From Epiperipatus broadwayi (Eukaryota > Onychophora > Udeonychophora > Euonychophora > Peripatidae): 64,000 bases of DNA. Made by a program: the position numbers and the translations under genes. This document shows positions 1 through 10,920 of this stretch, piece after piece. The stretch is taken from contig JAQFVV010012416.1 in assembly GCA_028023455.1 (NCBI GenBank), forward strand, positions 3,205,594 to 3,269,593, read 5' to 3'. How positions within the stretch are numbered: position 1 is the stretch's first letter; every line of letters begins with the position of its first letter. The notes under the pieces were generated by a model. The model was given only the letters and a program-made list of their open reading frames with translations, was not told the DNA's origin and did no database searches.

Positions 1-451
1 AAATTTAAAAACTTTCATGTTTGCTTACCCACTATAACTCCGAGTGCCAGCGTCTCTCAAAATTGATTTATGATAATAAAATAACACCCCCTCCTCTTGA
101 TCATTTTCAAGGTATCTTCTCCTCACTATCTCTCTTTATGAAATGAAATGTCTGAGTATATGATCCATCCAATTCAATCTTCTATTTTCAATGTGAGAGA
201 AGTTTCTTTTTCTTGAGCTATATATCAGCTGACTTTTTTTTTTATCCATCTCACTTTTTCTCTATCCATCTCATTTTCTCCGTCATCTCAAAAGTGTCCA
301 ATCTCTTAATATCCTTAAATAAAAATTTTCTAAGTCTCTATTTCATATATAACAACTGATCAGATATAAGAAAACTTCACAATTTTCTTGCAGAGATCAA
401 GGTTCAATAATTTCGATGTCAAAAGTGACTGCCTCGTTCACTTAAAGTGAA

Positions 452-523
452 GCATTGGTGGCCTAATGGTTAGCATAGCTGCCTTTCAAGCAGCTGGACC
501 GGGTTAGCTTCCCGGTCAACGCA
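452..523 (+). tRNA. tRNA-Glu-like sequence (anticodon UUC), probably pseudogene or SINE head
   Basis: A 72-nt cloverleaf can be drawn. The acceptor arms GCATTGG and TCAACGC pair with one mismatch and one wobble. The D-arm region contains TAATGGTTA. The anticodon stem GCTGC/GCAGC encloses the 7-nt loop CTTTCAA, placing UUC at the anticodon. The T stem CCGGG/CCCGG is perfect. The T loop reads TTAGCTT rather than the usual TTCGANT, so the RNA polymerase III B box is damaged. No 3' CCA is encoded, as expected in a eukaryotic nucleus. A (TA)n run follows directly. The 5' words GCATTGGTGG recur in another tRNA-like sequence at 26571-26652, so this may be one of a dispersed tRNA-derived repeat rather than a working gene. 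Confidence 0.45.
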
Positions 524-539
524 TTTGACATATATATAT

Positions 540-1055
540 ATAAAAATTCACTTGATGATAACTATTTTTCTGCAAACCCCCTTCTCAAAATTCATGCCTC
601 CAATATTTACTTGATCTAGACAATCAAAATGATGTGTTTTTAGGAATTTATTTTATTAATGACTAGAGACCGAGTCCGTACATTTATTAAAATTTGTAAT
701 CATTTCGTATTTTTATATAAAGTAATTATCGTTGATATTTTTTGCATCATTCGATTTGTAGACGTTGAAAAATGCTCATAAAGATAAAATAATTTTTTTG
801 CACAATGTCTTTCCCCAGATATTTAGTATTAAAATATTATACAATGGATTGATTCTAATATTATCAAAACACAAATTATTGGTGTAAAATTGGAACATAC
901 AATGCTCTAACAAAAACAATGCAAATGTATTGGAGGAATTTAAAAAGTTTTAAAAACATGGATTATGGGTTATTTATAGACATTGTTGTGTGGCTCAGTA
1001 CAATAGTGACTGATGATCTAAGAACTGAAATTCCTGGACTGAAGTTCTACCCATT
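540..1055. other. AT-rich non-coding DNA
   Basis: No gene or clear repeat seen; a CTGATGA word at 1011 was examined as a hammerhead core and not supported. Confidence 0.5.
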
Positions 1056-1059
1056 ATCC

Positions 1060-1335
1060 TGAAGGTTTGTGATGATGGAATATTAGATGTGGTAATATGT
1101 TGTACTATTTCCATCATCTATCAGTAAATGTTGAATGTATAGAGAATTTCAAACTTTTGTAATAACACATAAGTAGACAACACAAGTTAGTAATTACATA
1201 ATGTTTCAAGTAGTATTATTTCTCTGCCTTTTTTTAGGTGTTGCTGGCCTGAGTTGAACCTATACCTTTAGATTCTCAAATATTAAATTTTAAGGTAATA
1301 CTCTAACCAACTGAGCGATTCTATCAAAGGCAACA
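1060..1335 (-). repeat. tRNA-derived SINE-like repeat, inverted copy 1
   Basis: Read on the minus strand, the 1335 end begins with a tRNA-like head (A-box-like CTCAGTTGGTTAGAGTA and a later GGTTCAACTC-type B box), then a unique body ending near the words ATGGAAATAG and CATCTA. The same sequence occurs in the opposite orientation at 2431-2710. The two copies bracket the Penelope-like fragment. A tRNA-like head is established as a SINE hallmark; the inverted placement could also reflect a terminal-repeat role for the element between them. Confidence 0.6.
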
Positions 1336-1464
1336 AATAGTAGAGGTTTCATATATTTATGAGAGGGTAGGTTCAAATCCTAGATGGTCCTTCAAATTTT
1401 TTGGAAATAATTTTTTCTAAGAGTGAGATTGATTAGAGGCTTTCATCCATTGTATATTGCCACA

Positions 1465-2425
1465 TTGGATTGACTTATAAGGTTATTTGACATTGTCATA
1501 TGAGCAGCTTCCTTGAATTTTCTTCTTTGCATCTTCTCTTTATTCAATATTTTTGTATTTTACCAATTGAACATATAATCATTGATACATCTATGGTCTA
1601 CTATTGTAGACATTATCTAATTTTTCTATTTTTATCATTAGTTTGTGTTCTTTCAATCACTGTTCTATAGGGCAACAGATCTTACCAATATACCTCCTTC
1701 CACATTCACTTGATATTTCATAGATGGAGCTTTTGTTCTTACCATTTCCAGTTTAGGCTTGGTAGAAGTAAGAATTTTTCAAAGTGTGGTATGGCTTTGA
1801 AAAGCTGTTCTGATGTTATATTGATTTCAGATTTTCTTTAAATTGTCTACATTACTAATATGTATAACTATATTACAATACCAATACTTGTTTTTTCTTT
1901 TGACATCTCTTTTTGTTGTTTAAAGGTTTGTTGATGATAGCTGATGAATAACCATTGTTCATGAGAGTTTGTTCTATGTAAACCTTTTTTATTTTTCAAA
2001 TCACTGGTTTTTGAACAAACTTCATTTGGACTGTTCCATATTAATAATATAATTCCATGTTTAGGATTTCTACTATGATTGGATGTATATACCAAAAACT
2101 TGCCAGTGTGTGTTGGTTTTCTATATACTATTGTTTTCACTTTGCCCTGAGGAAGACTTTATACAAGAACATCTAAGAAAATCAATTTTTGTTCTCATTC
2201 TGATTCCATTGTGAATTTAATTGAAGGAGATAGGTTGTTGATATGTGTCCAGAATAACTGGAATTGTGCCTCACTATGTGACCATACCATCAAGCTACAC
2301 TTTAGGCAGATATGGAGTAGTATTTATGGCTGTGGTTTCAAGTTCATTCATGTAAATGTTGCTAAGCAAGGGTGACAGTGATGATCCCATGGCCATCCCT
2401 TGATTTCTTGATTTTGTTGGAATAT
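1465..2425 (-). pseudogene. Penelope-like element: reverse transcriptase and GIY-YIG endonuclease remnant
   Basis: Penelope-like elements encode a telomerase-related reverse transcriptase followed by a GIY-YIG endonuclease. Minus-strand frames here show the RT segment GMAMGSSLSPLLSNIYMNE (about 2345-2399), the post-YxDD segment VYRKPTHTGKFLVYTSNH (within 1868-2140) and, further downstream, the endonuclease motif IYEISSECGRRYIGKI (about 1687-1733). The order RT then GIY-YIG is that of canonical endonuclease-positive Penelope elements. Several stops and frame changes (including in the expected YxDD region near 2250-2290) make it non-functional. The N-terminal part is missing: similarity stops near 2425, just before the SINE-like repeat. 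Only about 960 bp remain. The family call is firm; the clade cannot be told by eye. Confidence 0.88.
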
Positions 2426-2430
2426 TGCTT

Positions 2431-2710
2431 TTGATAGAATAACTCAGTTGGTTAGAGTTTTGCCTTTGAGAATCTAAAGGTGTAAGTTTGACTTCTATGC
2501 TAATATTGTACTGATCAGGCCAGTAACACCTGAAGAAAAATAAAAAATAATATTACTCAAAATGTTGTATAATTACTAACCTGTGCTGTCTATTTGTAAG
2601 TTATTACAAATAAGTTGTTTGTATTTGAAAAGGTTAAATAAAGTTTAAAAATTTCCATGCATTCAACATTTACTGATAGATGATGGAAATAGTTCAACAT
2701 ATTATCACAT
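2431..2710 (+). repeat. tRNA-derived SINE-like repeat, inverted copy 2
   Basis: The head contains ACTCAGTTGGTTAGAGT followed by GAATCTAAAGG and a degenerate B box. The body through AACACCTGAAG, ATTACTAACCTGTGCTG and GATGATGGAAATAGTTCAAC matches the reverse complement of 1060-1335. Together the copies form an inverted repeat of about 270 bp per arm with a spacer of about 1.1 kb. Confidence 0.6.
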
Positions 2711-2743
2711 GAAGTTCTACTTGCTTCTTTGATACTCAAAGAT

Positions 2744-2977
2744 CACATGATCTCCCAAGTAACTAAAATCCAATTATTTCCTGTATAATTAAATGAAATG
2801 GTGGAATGTTGGACTTGAGAATAAAGGTTCCTGAATTAAAGTTTAAGCTACCACGTCTGATGCTTAAAATCACATGACCTCCCAAGTATCTCTGTATGAT
2901 TAAATGCAGTGATAGAATGGTGGACTTGAGAATGAACAATTCCTGGATTGAGTTTGATTTGTCACTTTCAATGCTTA
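2744..2977. repeat. Diverged tandem dimer, units of about 110-125 bp
   Basis: Two adjacent segments share the ordered words CACATGA-CTCCCAAGTA, TGTATAATTAAATG, GGTGGA-TTGGACTTGAGAAT and TTCCTG. Function unknown. Confidence 0.5.
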
Positions 2978-3439
2978 TATGGCTCATGGCTTCATGAAGA
3001 GTAACTTTGTTAGTTTTAGCATTTACAAATTTTGATCAACAATCAATGCTCAGGATAAAAATGAAGGCTAAAAGCTCTTAAAATTAATGGCAATAGAAAC
3101 TTAACAGTGCAAATCCTTACAAACTTTACGCTGTGTCTAATAGATGATGTTGGTATCTCCAGAACTGAAGTTGTTCACTGACAATGAAAGAAATTATTCA
3201 AATACCTATGGTTTTAAACATTTGATTAATGTCTTAATCAAAGTCAAAGGTGTAATGGAAATATTAATATTAATTCCTGGAATTACAGTTTAATGTCATT
3301 AAAAATATTTTCATTCTGGCCTGGTCTTTTCAGAAGTACCAACATCATCTCTTGGATACCTTACATCCCTGGATGTAATGTCAGCAAATTTTTAAAGTCA
3401 AGAATGAGAATCTAATTCATGATTCAATTGATAGAATTA

Positions 3440-3600
3440 TAAATATATTAAATAACCTCCATATTTTCACATATTCTTTAAAGTCATATTAATAAAGATA
3501 AACTAAAACACAAATGACCTCCAAGATGCATTTCATACTGCATCAGCACTCATCAGTTGGCCCAGATCACCATCTCTCATCAATATCTTTATTATATGAA
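3440..3600 (-). repeat. Family B repeat fragment (hammerhead-bearing)
   Basis: It shares AAATAACCTC, CACATATTCTTTAAA, AAGATGCATTTCAT and CACTCATCAGTTG with 52070-52178 and carries the ribozyme core described at 3531-3574. Confidence 0.65.
3531..3574 (-). ncRNA. Hammerhead-ribozyme-like motif, family B, intact core
   Basis: On the minus strand: stem I 5' side CCAA, core CUGAUGA, stem II GUGCUG paired with CAGUAU across loop AUG (two G-U wobbles), GAA, a self-complementary stem III AUGCAU, H17 = C, then UUGG closing stem I. This matches the known hammerhead layout. The loop-less palindromic stem III is typical of minimal hammerheads that fold best as dimers. Confidence 0.7.
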
Positions 3601-3614
3601 GAGTATTCACTAAT

Positions 3615-3905
3615 GTAAATTGTTATATCATAATTTACAAAAGTCAAACTCACTCCTCCCAAATACAGTAATGATTATTACTAATCTTTTATTAAACTAG
3701 AGATTATCTCTAACACAGATATAAACTTTAAACCTCAGTTAAAGATTAATATATCTGCCTTTTTAAAATTAAACTCACAATTAAAAAAATCAAATATATT
3801 AATCTAACAGGTTTAAAGTTTATATCTGTATTTATCTGAAGTGGATGGTGTCAAAGTTGTGGGAGGAATGAGTTTGACACTTGTAAATCAAAATATCACA
3901 ATTGA
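3615..3905. repeat. Foldback inverted repeat
   Basis: TGTCAAACTC-like words followed by CTCCTCCCA on the left are mirrored by TGGGAGGAATGAGTTTGACA on the right, and a second pair ATATAAACTTTAAACCT / AGGTTTAAAGTTTATAT sits inside. Spacer is AT-rich. Parts recur near 28990-29060 and 39900-39960. Confidence 0.7.
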
Positions 3906-5019
3906 TGAATTATCTTTATAAAATAATATTTATAATTTCAGTTGTTATAAAACCATTAGAATCATCTTGGATTGCAAACTTTCATTAGTTCGACTAGCAT
4001 CAGTTTTCCAAAAAAAAAAAAAAAATTGAATTATTTTTCACTAAACAGATAGCCTCAGATATCAAATGTATGTTTTTACTGATATTATCATTGTGGAGCA
4101 CTATTATTTTTATATACTTTTTAACAATAAAGAGACTTATCTATTAAGAACCCTATCCTAAAAGTGCTAAAATCTTAATTTTTTGATATATCCTAAATAT
4201 TGGTATATTACAATAACAGAGCTCTGATCAGAATTAATCAATGAATTCAATAGCATATTACTAAGATCAAATTGGTAATTTACCCAAGATCCTATTAAAA
4301 AACCTTGAATTAACAAACACAATTTTCATTTTACTAAATAAAAAATAAATATGCTGAGTGTGTGAATATAAGTTGTTGTTTTTTTCAGAAGATAGATTGA
4401 TTGATTGGGCAACAGTGTCATATGATCAAAAGATAATGCTTGATTGCCATAAATAATTCTTAGCTATTACATGACTTTCTGTTAATATAAGTTATTCTAT
4501 GCTTGGCTTCAATATTACTCTGTAATATGTGATGCGATGCACTGTGACTTTTCCTTATATGAAATCAGGAAACTCTTAGCAACTATGTACAGAAAAACCT
4601 GTTAGCCACTTTACCTTCCCTTTCCATTCTCCACCCTACATTTTCCCATATCATGCTTTATACCATTTCCACAACATAATCTTTGTCAACTCCATGGCCT
4701 TAATATCTAAATCCTCCCTATCTTTTTCCAAATCCAGCATAAAAATCAATAATCAACTATCTATATAGTCACTTTCCTTATATTTATTCTTCCACAACTT
4801 TATTAATTGTATCCTTTTTGCTTTCAGGCATTTACATTCAATTAATAGATGCCTAATATTTTCTATGACATTCTTACACAACTTGCAGACTAAACAACCC
4901 ACCTTTTCCCTTTTATGAGTATAATCCCCTGTTGCTAAAGATCCCATTCGAGCCTTAAATAGAAAAATACTTTCCTTGCTATTATCATAAATAAAACTCG
5001 TGCCCAATATTCTGTTTAC

Positions 5020-5021
<2 letters not shown>

Positions 5022-5072
<51 letters not shown>
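5022..5072. repeat. (TA)n microsatellite inside the LINE
   Basis: About 25 TA units interrupt the C-terminal LINE region. The matching place in copy 2 (about 30624-30636) has only a short TATATATATT run, so the tract expanded after insertion. Confidence 0.95.
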
Positions 5073-5077
<5 letters not shown>

Positions 5078-5941
5078 AAATTTACTCTCCATACTAGTTC
5101 TCCATCTCTCCAACTCCTATTCTTTATTAATGCATCTTCTATCCTATTCCTTACCACTATAACACTCAACAATTCTTCTAACACAATCATCCCATCTTTT
5201 GTACAAGTAAACTGATGTAAATTTCTTTATCCAAATCTTCTGCATACTGCATTACCTTTCTTTCCATTTTGTTACCTACATTTTATTCATAACCCAATTA
5301 AATACTATTTTTGATATTCTTTTATTATCCATAAGCTGCAATCTATCAAACATTTTCATTTTGCTTTTTGTATCCCTCATATAAAAACTTGACCATCCCA
5401 TTTCTCCTTGAATTGCCTCCTTTGCCATCCACACATCTGCATCTAATGCATGTCTTCCTACTTCCCTTTGTACTTTTTGCAAGTAATCTAATACCCCTTT
5501 ACTAAGACATAACACATCATTTCCATATGTTAACCCTGCTACTGCCACTCCCTTCTATATAATTATAGCTACATTATATTATATAAAAACCCGGTTAATT
5601 TCTTTATCAATCCCTTTATTTTATTTTATTCATTTATCAATTTTTTCTTCCATTTATCCAAGCAATTTCTCTGATTACTTGATGCATTATATCTATTCAT
5701 CACATGTAACTTTCTATTGTTCTCTCTCCATTTCTCTCAAATACAACAAAACAAAATAGGTGATATAGGGCATATTTGCCTTAGTACCAGCCCATTTTTC
5801 ATTTTAACATTCTATATTTTATAATTGATACGTGTGGTAATTTTTTTCATATAATTTCTTAATAATATCCACTAAAGCTCAATTCATTCCCAAATTTACT
5901 AAACTTACCCATAATCTATTTCTATTTACTCTATCATACAC

Positions 5942-6017
5942 CTTCTCTATATCTATAAACACTACATATAACTGTTTACCTTCTCTATATCTATAAACAC
6001 TACATATAACTGTTTAC
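5942..6017. repeat. 38-bp tandem duplication in the LINE RT palm
   Basis: Two identical 38-bp units (5942-5979 and 5980-6017) are followed by a partial CTGTTTAC third. They cover the sequence upstream of the catalytic-aspartate motif. 38 is not a multiple of three, so the frame is broken. Confidence 0.95.
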
Positions 6018-6160
6018 CTGTTTACTTACTCATATCCATAATTTGGGTAATTATAAATAAACTATCTCCTAAACACTTATCTGTTCGAAAACCTTCTTTC
6101 ACTTCTCCCACTATACAATTTTCTTTCATCCATTTTGCAACCCTTTCCGCCAGCATACAT

Positions 6161-6477
6161 GAGAAAACTTTATATGATTAAGTCAAATAATTTTTTACTT
6201 TTGGGAAATATATATATTCTAGCTCGTGTGCATGTGTGACGCAACTGTTCTCAAAAGCTATAAAGTGTTAATATAAAATAGATAACTAAAAACAAATGAG
6301 CTGAGCACTTTCAAAAGATCTTGCCTTCATAAATGTAGTAGCAAGCTATGATTATGAAGGCAAGATCCTTTGAAAGTGCTCAGCCCATTTGTTTTTAGTT
6401 ATCGATTTTATATTAACACTATAGCTTTTGAGAACAGTTGCATCACACACGCACTCGTGCTGGAGAAAACTTTATAT
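6161..6477. mobile_element. Nested foldback insertion with 15-bp target-site duplication
   Basis: The insert (6176-6462, 287 bp) lies between two copies of GAGAAAACTTTATAT (6161-6175 and 6463-6477). Removing the insert and one copy restores a continuous LINE RT frame, so the duplication is a real target-site duplication. The insert is an inverted repeat: CAACTGTTCTCAAAAGCTAT and onward (about 6220-6335) is mirrored at about 6345-6462, with a short loop. About 40 bp left of the palindrome is unpaired. A 15-bp duplication fits target-primed reverse transcription better than a DNA transposon. Part of the arm (GCTGAGCACTTTCA) recurs at about 36720. Confidence 0.88.
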
Positions 6478-7420
6478 AAAACTGATATTATAAGCGGTCT
6501 ATAATTGTTTAACTTTCTATAATTCTTACCCTTTCCTTTAAATAGTAACCTTACTCTAGTATTACGCCAACTACCCGGAAAATCTTTCTTCTGTGCCAGC
6601 TTATTAAAACATGTTTTTATTTTCACCCTATGCCCTAAACTCATTACCATCTCTGCTGCTCATCCATCTAAACCTCTTACCTTTCCACTTTTCAATTTTT
6701 TCCCTCCCTTATTCAGTTCATTTTCTGTAAACTTAATCTTCCCATTACTATATGCTTTCATGTTTGCTGACATCATTCCCATCTAACATCTTTTTTATAT
6801 CCATTACGTATTATGTCTAATTCTTCAATAGAGCTACTCCCTATTCCCTCATCATCTAGTAATACTATCTCTCTCTTCTACACTTCTACATTCCTTCTTT
6901 TAATGTATTTCCAAAATTTTTTACTCCTATCTCTTCAACTTTTATTAATATCCTCCAACAATTTACTATTCAATTTCATTATTTCTATATAATTATCTAT
7001 TTTAGTCAACTTCTTTTTTTCTAAGTACTTTTCCCATTTAACATTAACATATTTTTCACTTTCTTTGTTGTTAATAGCACTCTTATATTCCCTGTATGTT
7101 TTCCCTTTCTCTTTTGCACTTTTACTAACTCTCACTTTTTTATTACTTTTATTCTTCTAAAAATTCTCACTTAAAAAACTCTATTTGCCACTTTCTCTAT
7201 TGGACACACCAGTCTTTATACTCATCCCCAACCAGCACTTCCATGGTTTCTACAACTTTTATTTTATACTTTTCTAACTTACTCTTATCATTCATTCTCA
7301 ATCTACATCTTTCACTATCGTTTCTACTTTTATTTGTATTTTCCATCACATTAGTAACTATTTCTATCATAAAGAAGTTATGATCACTATCACATATTCT
7401 CTCTTCATTATCAAATAGCT

Positions 7421-7768
7421 ATATGGGGCTGAGAGATCTTTAGCCAAACCATATATATTGTCTTGATTTGCATACTAACTCATGCAGAGCTTATGCTTAC
7501 TATTCAGCACTCATTTATTCATGTGTATGTAAAAGTTTACATTATAGAAACATGCATTATATAAAATTGCTATCTATTTTTTTTATTCCTTTTAACCAGC
7601 TCCTTTTTTTTTAAATCTTATCAAGTAATAAATCCTATGGAGTCACAGGAAAAAGGAAAACAGTATTAGTTTGTTTAAATAACAGTTATATTTAATAAAT
7701 ATGTTAATATGTCATGTAAATAAATTTGAAAAAATGTTAGCTCCAATTATAATTATTGTGGTATATAT
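7421..7768. other. AT-rich non-coding DNA between LINE and LTR
   Basis: No feature recognised. Confidence 0.5.
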
Positions 7769-9972
7769 TGTAACGATCCAGAGAATATAGACTTATGTAA
7801 ACTGCACTACAGGGCGCCATCTAGGCATTTGAACCTAGAAAAATTTATAAAGTAGGCAGATATGTAAGTCAAAAAAAAAATTTTTTTTTTTCTTTTTTTG
7901 ATTCCGGTTGTTAGCCCAAGTCACTAGCTCAGTGGAATAGCAGAGATTTATATTTATGAATTCTTATCTAAGAATAATTTTTTAAAAAAAGAATAAAATA
8001 AGCCACTGCCAGTAATTAGCACACAACATTTATTTATGCACATATATATATAAGATTGAAAATTGTTTTAGTATGAGTTTACATTTTAACATCTAACATT
8101 ATTTTTAACTTTACTTTGAATTTTAATTTACATTTTAATTTCTATTATATTATAAGTTTACATTTTAATTAAGTTCGCACAGATGGGATTATAAAAGCTT
8201 GTTTTAATATGTTGCGTATAGATCGGTTACATAGATTTCAACGGTTAAAAACATTTCAAAATAAACATAAACGATCAAAATATAAAATCATTGATACTGA
8301 CAATTGCAGAGGGAAATTTATAAGTAACCCAATAGTATTCATCATAAGATACTTGCATTGTCACCAATAACTTAAAAGACATCCGAATAAATACATTTTA
8401 GATACTCACCGTAAGGTATCATTATTTATCGAATGTCTATATATTTTGATCAAATATCAAAACCCAAAACATACTTAACCAATAACCAATCCATGCAAGC
8501 ATCCATAAACAACTTAAATTTAATGCATTTTTATTTAGTGTCGAGTATGAATAGACTACATAGATTTGCATTTGAAAATAAATTATTCTATCCCTATTTA
8601 ACCTTAGGCTAAAGGTTTGCAGCCAAAACTGGCATCAATTTATCTGATATATCGATGCATTCAATGTAATACGGAATGCGGCAGCACCAAAAAGATTAAG
8701 AAAAGACAATGACTCTCATGAGATAGGAATATTACATCTATTTAACGAGAAGAACAATAAAAAAAAACTCTATAGAAAGGAACTGCGTTCTCCGTCTTAT
8801 AATTCCTTCCATAGGCAAACGGGTGAGTGCGGCGTATATATAAACGATTCTGCCAGTAGCGAATCTCCGACTACATCTACTAACTACATCAATATATCCA
8901 ATCCATTGACCCAATTTAACAACGACACAAATAACCTAAGATTACCCTCCCCTAATATAACTTTACAAATCTATACAGCCATTCACGCCCGACTTAAGTT
9001 TAACATTTATATAATTAATTTAACGAAAAACAAAAATCATGATAAAACTTAAAGAACAAAAAATAAATAAATAAATGGAAATGATTTTACAAAAGAAACA
9101 CATCAAATAAAATTATAACTAATTAATAAATATTTTAGTTTGGTCAGATAGGATTCTATTGCAGTATTTACCAAAAAGTTTTAAAATTTAGAGTTCTTAT
9201 TGTTCAAATGAATATAAAGTTCTTACGATTTTTTAAAACGTCCAATTTTATCCGTTGCTTGCCATGAACGTGAATTCCCACGCCGTCCTAAGATTGGTAT
9301 TCTGTTGGCTGATTTATTTATCCATCCGGAGGTTTTTGTTTTAACTGGTCCTCAATGTAGAAAATGATAGTTCATTTCTCCTTCTTTCTTAGCAGAACTG
9401 AAGGGATTGAAGAGTGCGTCTTTTCAATCCCTTCTCCTTCACCTCCACACTAACACATATCTGTCACATCTCTTAATAATAATCAATCATCATCCATAAT
9501 TTCCGAACTTGTCTTTTTATATTAATTTGAAGGATTGAATTTACACTGCATCATCAATGAGATGGTCTTTTTGCTGAGGTCCGATTCCATTGCTTTTCTC
9601 TTCATTGGCTATTAGTTTCTATTGTTTTCCTATCTGACCGATGCTTTTACATTTAAATGCCCAAGGCTAGTTTACATTTAACTAATTAAAACAATCATTT
9701 CCATTTCTGATTAATTAATGTGTTTTTCAAGATTAAGGATATATTTTTATCTCTAAATCTTTTTAAGTTTTTGTTTTTAAAATACCTTTCTATTTTTAAT
9801 AAAGTTTTATTTTAATAATTTTTTTTTTATCTGTGCGATTTATATATACGAGTTTAAGATGATATTTAATTTCAATTTTTAATTCTTAAAGAAAATTTTT
9901 AAATGCGAACTTCTTATTTTAACTTCATGTTTAATAATAAAAAACAATGTAACGTCGTCTGTTCTCGTTACA
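7769..9972 (+). mobile_element. Probable solo LTR (2204 bp), TG...CA ends
   Basis: The segment begins TGTAACGA and ends TCGTTACA, a perfect 8-bp terminal inverted repeat of the TG...CA type that bounds LTRs, and is flanked by ATAT on both sides (7765-7768 and 9973-9976), a 4-bp target duplication as made by LTR-element integrases. The inside is visibly richer in CG dinucleotides and less repetitive than the surroundings. A TATAAAA box lies near 8192 and AATAAA-type signals near 9060. I see no gag or pol frame, no primer-binding site and no second LTR, so a solo LTR left by recombination is the simplest reading. A non-autonomous element of other type remains possible, and the flanking ATAT is weak evidence in AT-rich DNA. 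Strand is arbitrary. Confidence 0.62.
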
Positions 9973-9979
9973 ATATATT

Positions 9980-10349
9980 ATTATAGTTTCTACACCGTAT
10001 TTTAAAAAAAAAAAACAATTACTTTACATTTAAAAAAATAATTTCCTACTTCAGCAGCCTTGGAGCATCGCCAATAATTCTAAGCAAATACAAAAACTAT
10101 CTGATATATATTAATGTTACAATAGTGTCTAACTTATTTTCAAGATATGAACATTTAGCATTATAACGGCTTATCATAAATTAGCCTATTTCAACCTAGC
10201 TATGCACTAATCAAGGCATAATCCGAAATTTAAATTATTAAAAATCTTAATTAAAAAATCCAATATTGCAATACGTAATATAAATACATTAACACCTCTT
10301 GAATTAGATATAAATAAATTTGAAATTAGATCCAATCATTATCCTTAAT
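9980..10349. other. AT-rich non-coding DNA
   Basis: No feature recognised. Confidence 0.5.
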
Positions 10350-10457
10350 ATCACATGATAACCATTCTTTAGGCTAAACACTCCATACAGTAGTGCTACT
10401 TAGTGTAAGCCAGAGTAATCAATGGATGCAAGAAAGTTTTTGCATAACTCATCCAAT

Positions 10458-10502
10458 ATTTCCAGACTCGTTTCTAGCTTGTGACTTTCATCAGTGAGGA
10501 GC
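10458..10502 (-). ncRNA. Hammerhead-like motif, family A
   Basis: Minus strand: CUCCUCA before core CUGAUGA, stem II AGU/GCU around CACAA, then GAAAC, stem III region ACGAGU (one mismatch from the palindrome ACUAGU), H17 = C, and UGGAAAU closing part of stem I. Confidence 0.55.
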
Positions 10503-10770
10503 TTTGTATCTGAGAGCATTGCACCCAGATCTTAGAATCTTATGAAACCAAGCCTATCACCAGCCATATTTTACATTATTAGTTAACTGTAAAGCTTTGA
10601 GTCCAAAATAGAAAACAACAACAATGTATGTATGACTATACAAGCTAATGAGCTTGAATTGAAAACATTTTGGACTCAAAGTTTTATAGTTAGTTAATAA
10701 GATAAAAGGTGGCTGCTGGAGAGTTGCATTAGATCCCAAGATCTAGGTGCAGTGCTCTCAGATCCAAGGC

Positions 10771-10812
10771 TTATCACTGATGAAAGTCACAAGCTAGAAA
10801 CTAATCTGGGGA
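10771..10812 (+). ncRNA. Hammerhead-like motif, family A
   Basis: Core CUGAUGA and GAAA intact; stem II AGU/GCU; stem III ACUAAU imperfect; UCUGGGG follows. Opposite orientation to the copy at 10458. Confidence 0.55.
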
Positions 10813-10920
10813 TATTGGATGAGTAGATATTAGATAGGAATTTTATGCACAAACTTTCTTGTATTCATTGATTACTGATGGTGCTACTGTATGGAGAGTT
10901 TAGGCTCTGTGTATCATCCT

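Larger units (their letters stand above)
4555..7420 (-). pseudogene. 5'-truncated LINE (non-LTR retrotransposon), copy 1
   Basis: Minus-strand frames give, in order, the C-terminal endonuclease motif SDHN (7380-7420), an RT block ending in NNYRPL (about 6500-6540), GEVKEGFRTDK (about 6080-6115), the catalytic-aspartate motif VVFIDIEKVYDR (5931-5965), LRQICPISPILF (5755-5800), a thumb-region segment with GEMGWSSF (about 5390-5410) and a C-terminal CxxC...H...C cluster (4815-4905). This is the endonuclease-RT-zinc-knuckle order of a LINE ORF2. It starts inside the endonuclease, so it is 5'-truncated as is usual after retrotransposition. It is dead: stops, a 38-bp duplication in the palm, a nested foldback insertion and a (TA)n expansion all break it. 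The 3' part matches 30165-31136 closely in layout. Clade not assigned. Confidence 0.88.
10350..10920. repeat. Family A foldback repeat, copy A1 (two opposed arms)
   Basis: Left arm runs from ATCACATGATAACCATTC through CACTCCATACAGTAGTGCTA to a minus-strand hammerhead at 10458-10502. The right arm is its inverted counterpart with a plus-strand hammerhead at 10771-10812 and ends CTGTATGGAGAGTTTAGGC. Between them are words CTGAGAGCATTGCACC and their mirror. Same family at 16.9, 19.8, 44.3, 49.5, 58.3, 60.0 and 61.3-61.7 kb. Confidence 0.8.

Noticed and set aside
1008-1040. CTGATGATCTAAGAACTGAAAT string
   Set aside because: Both core words are present but stem II cannot pair.
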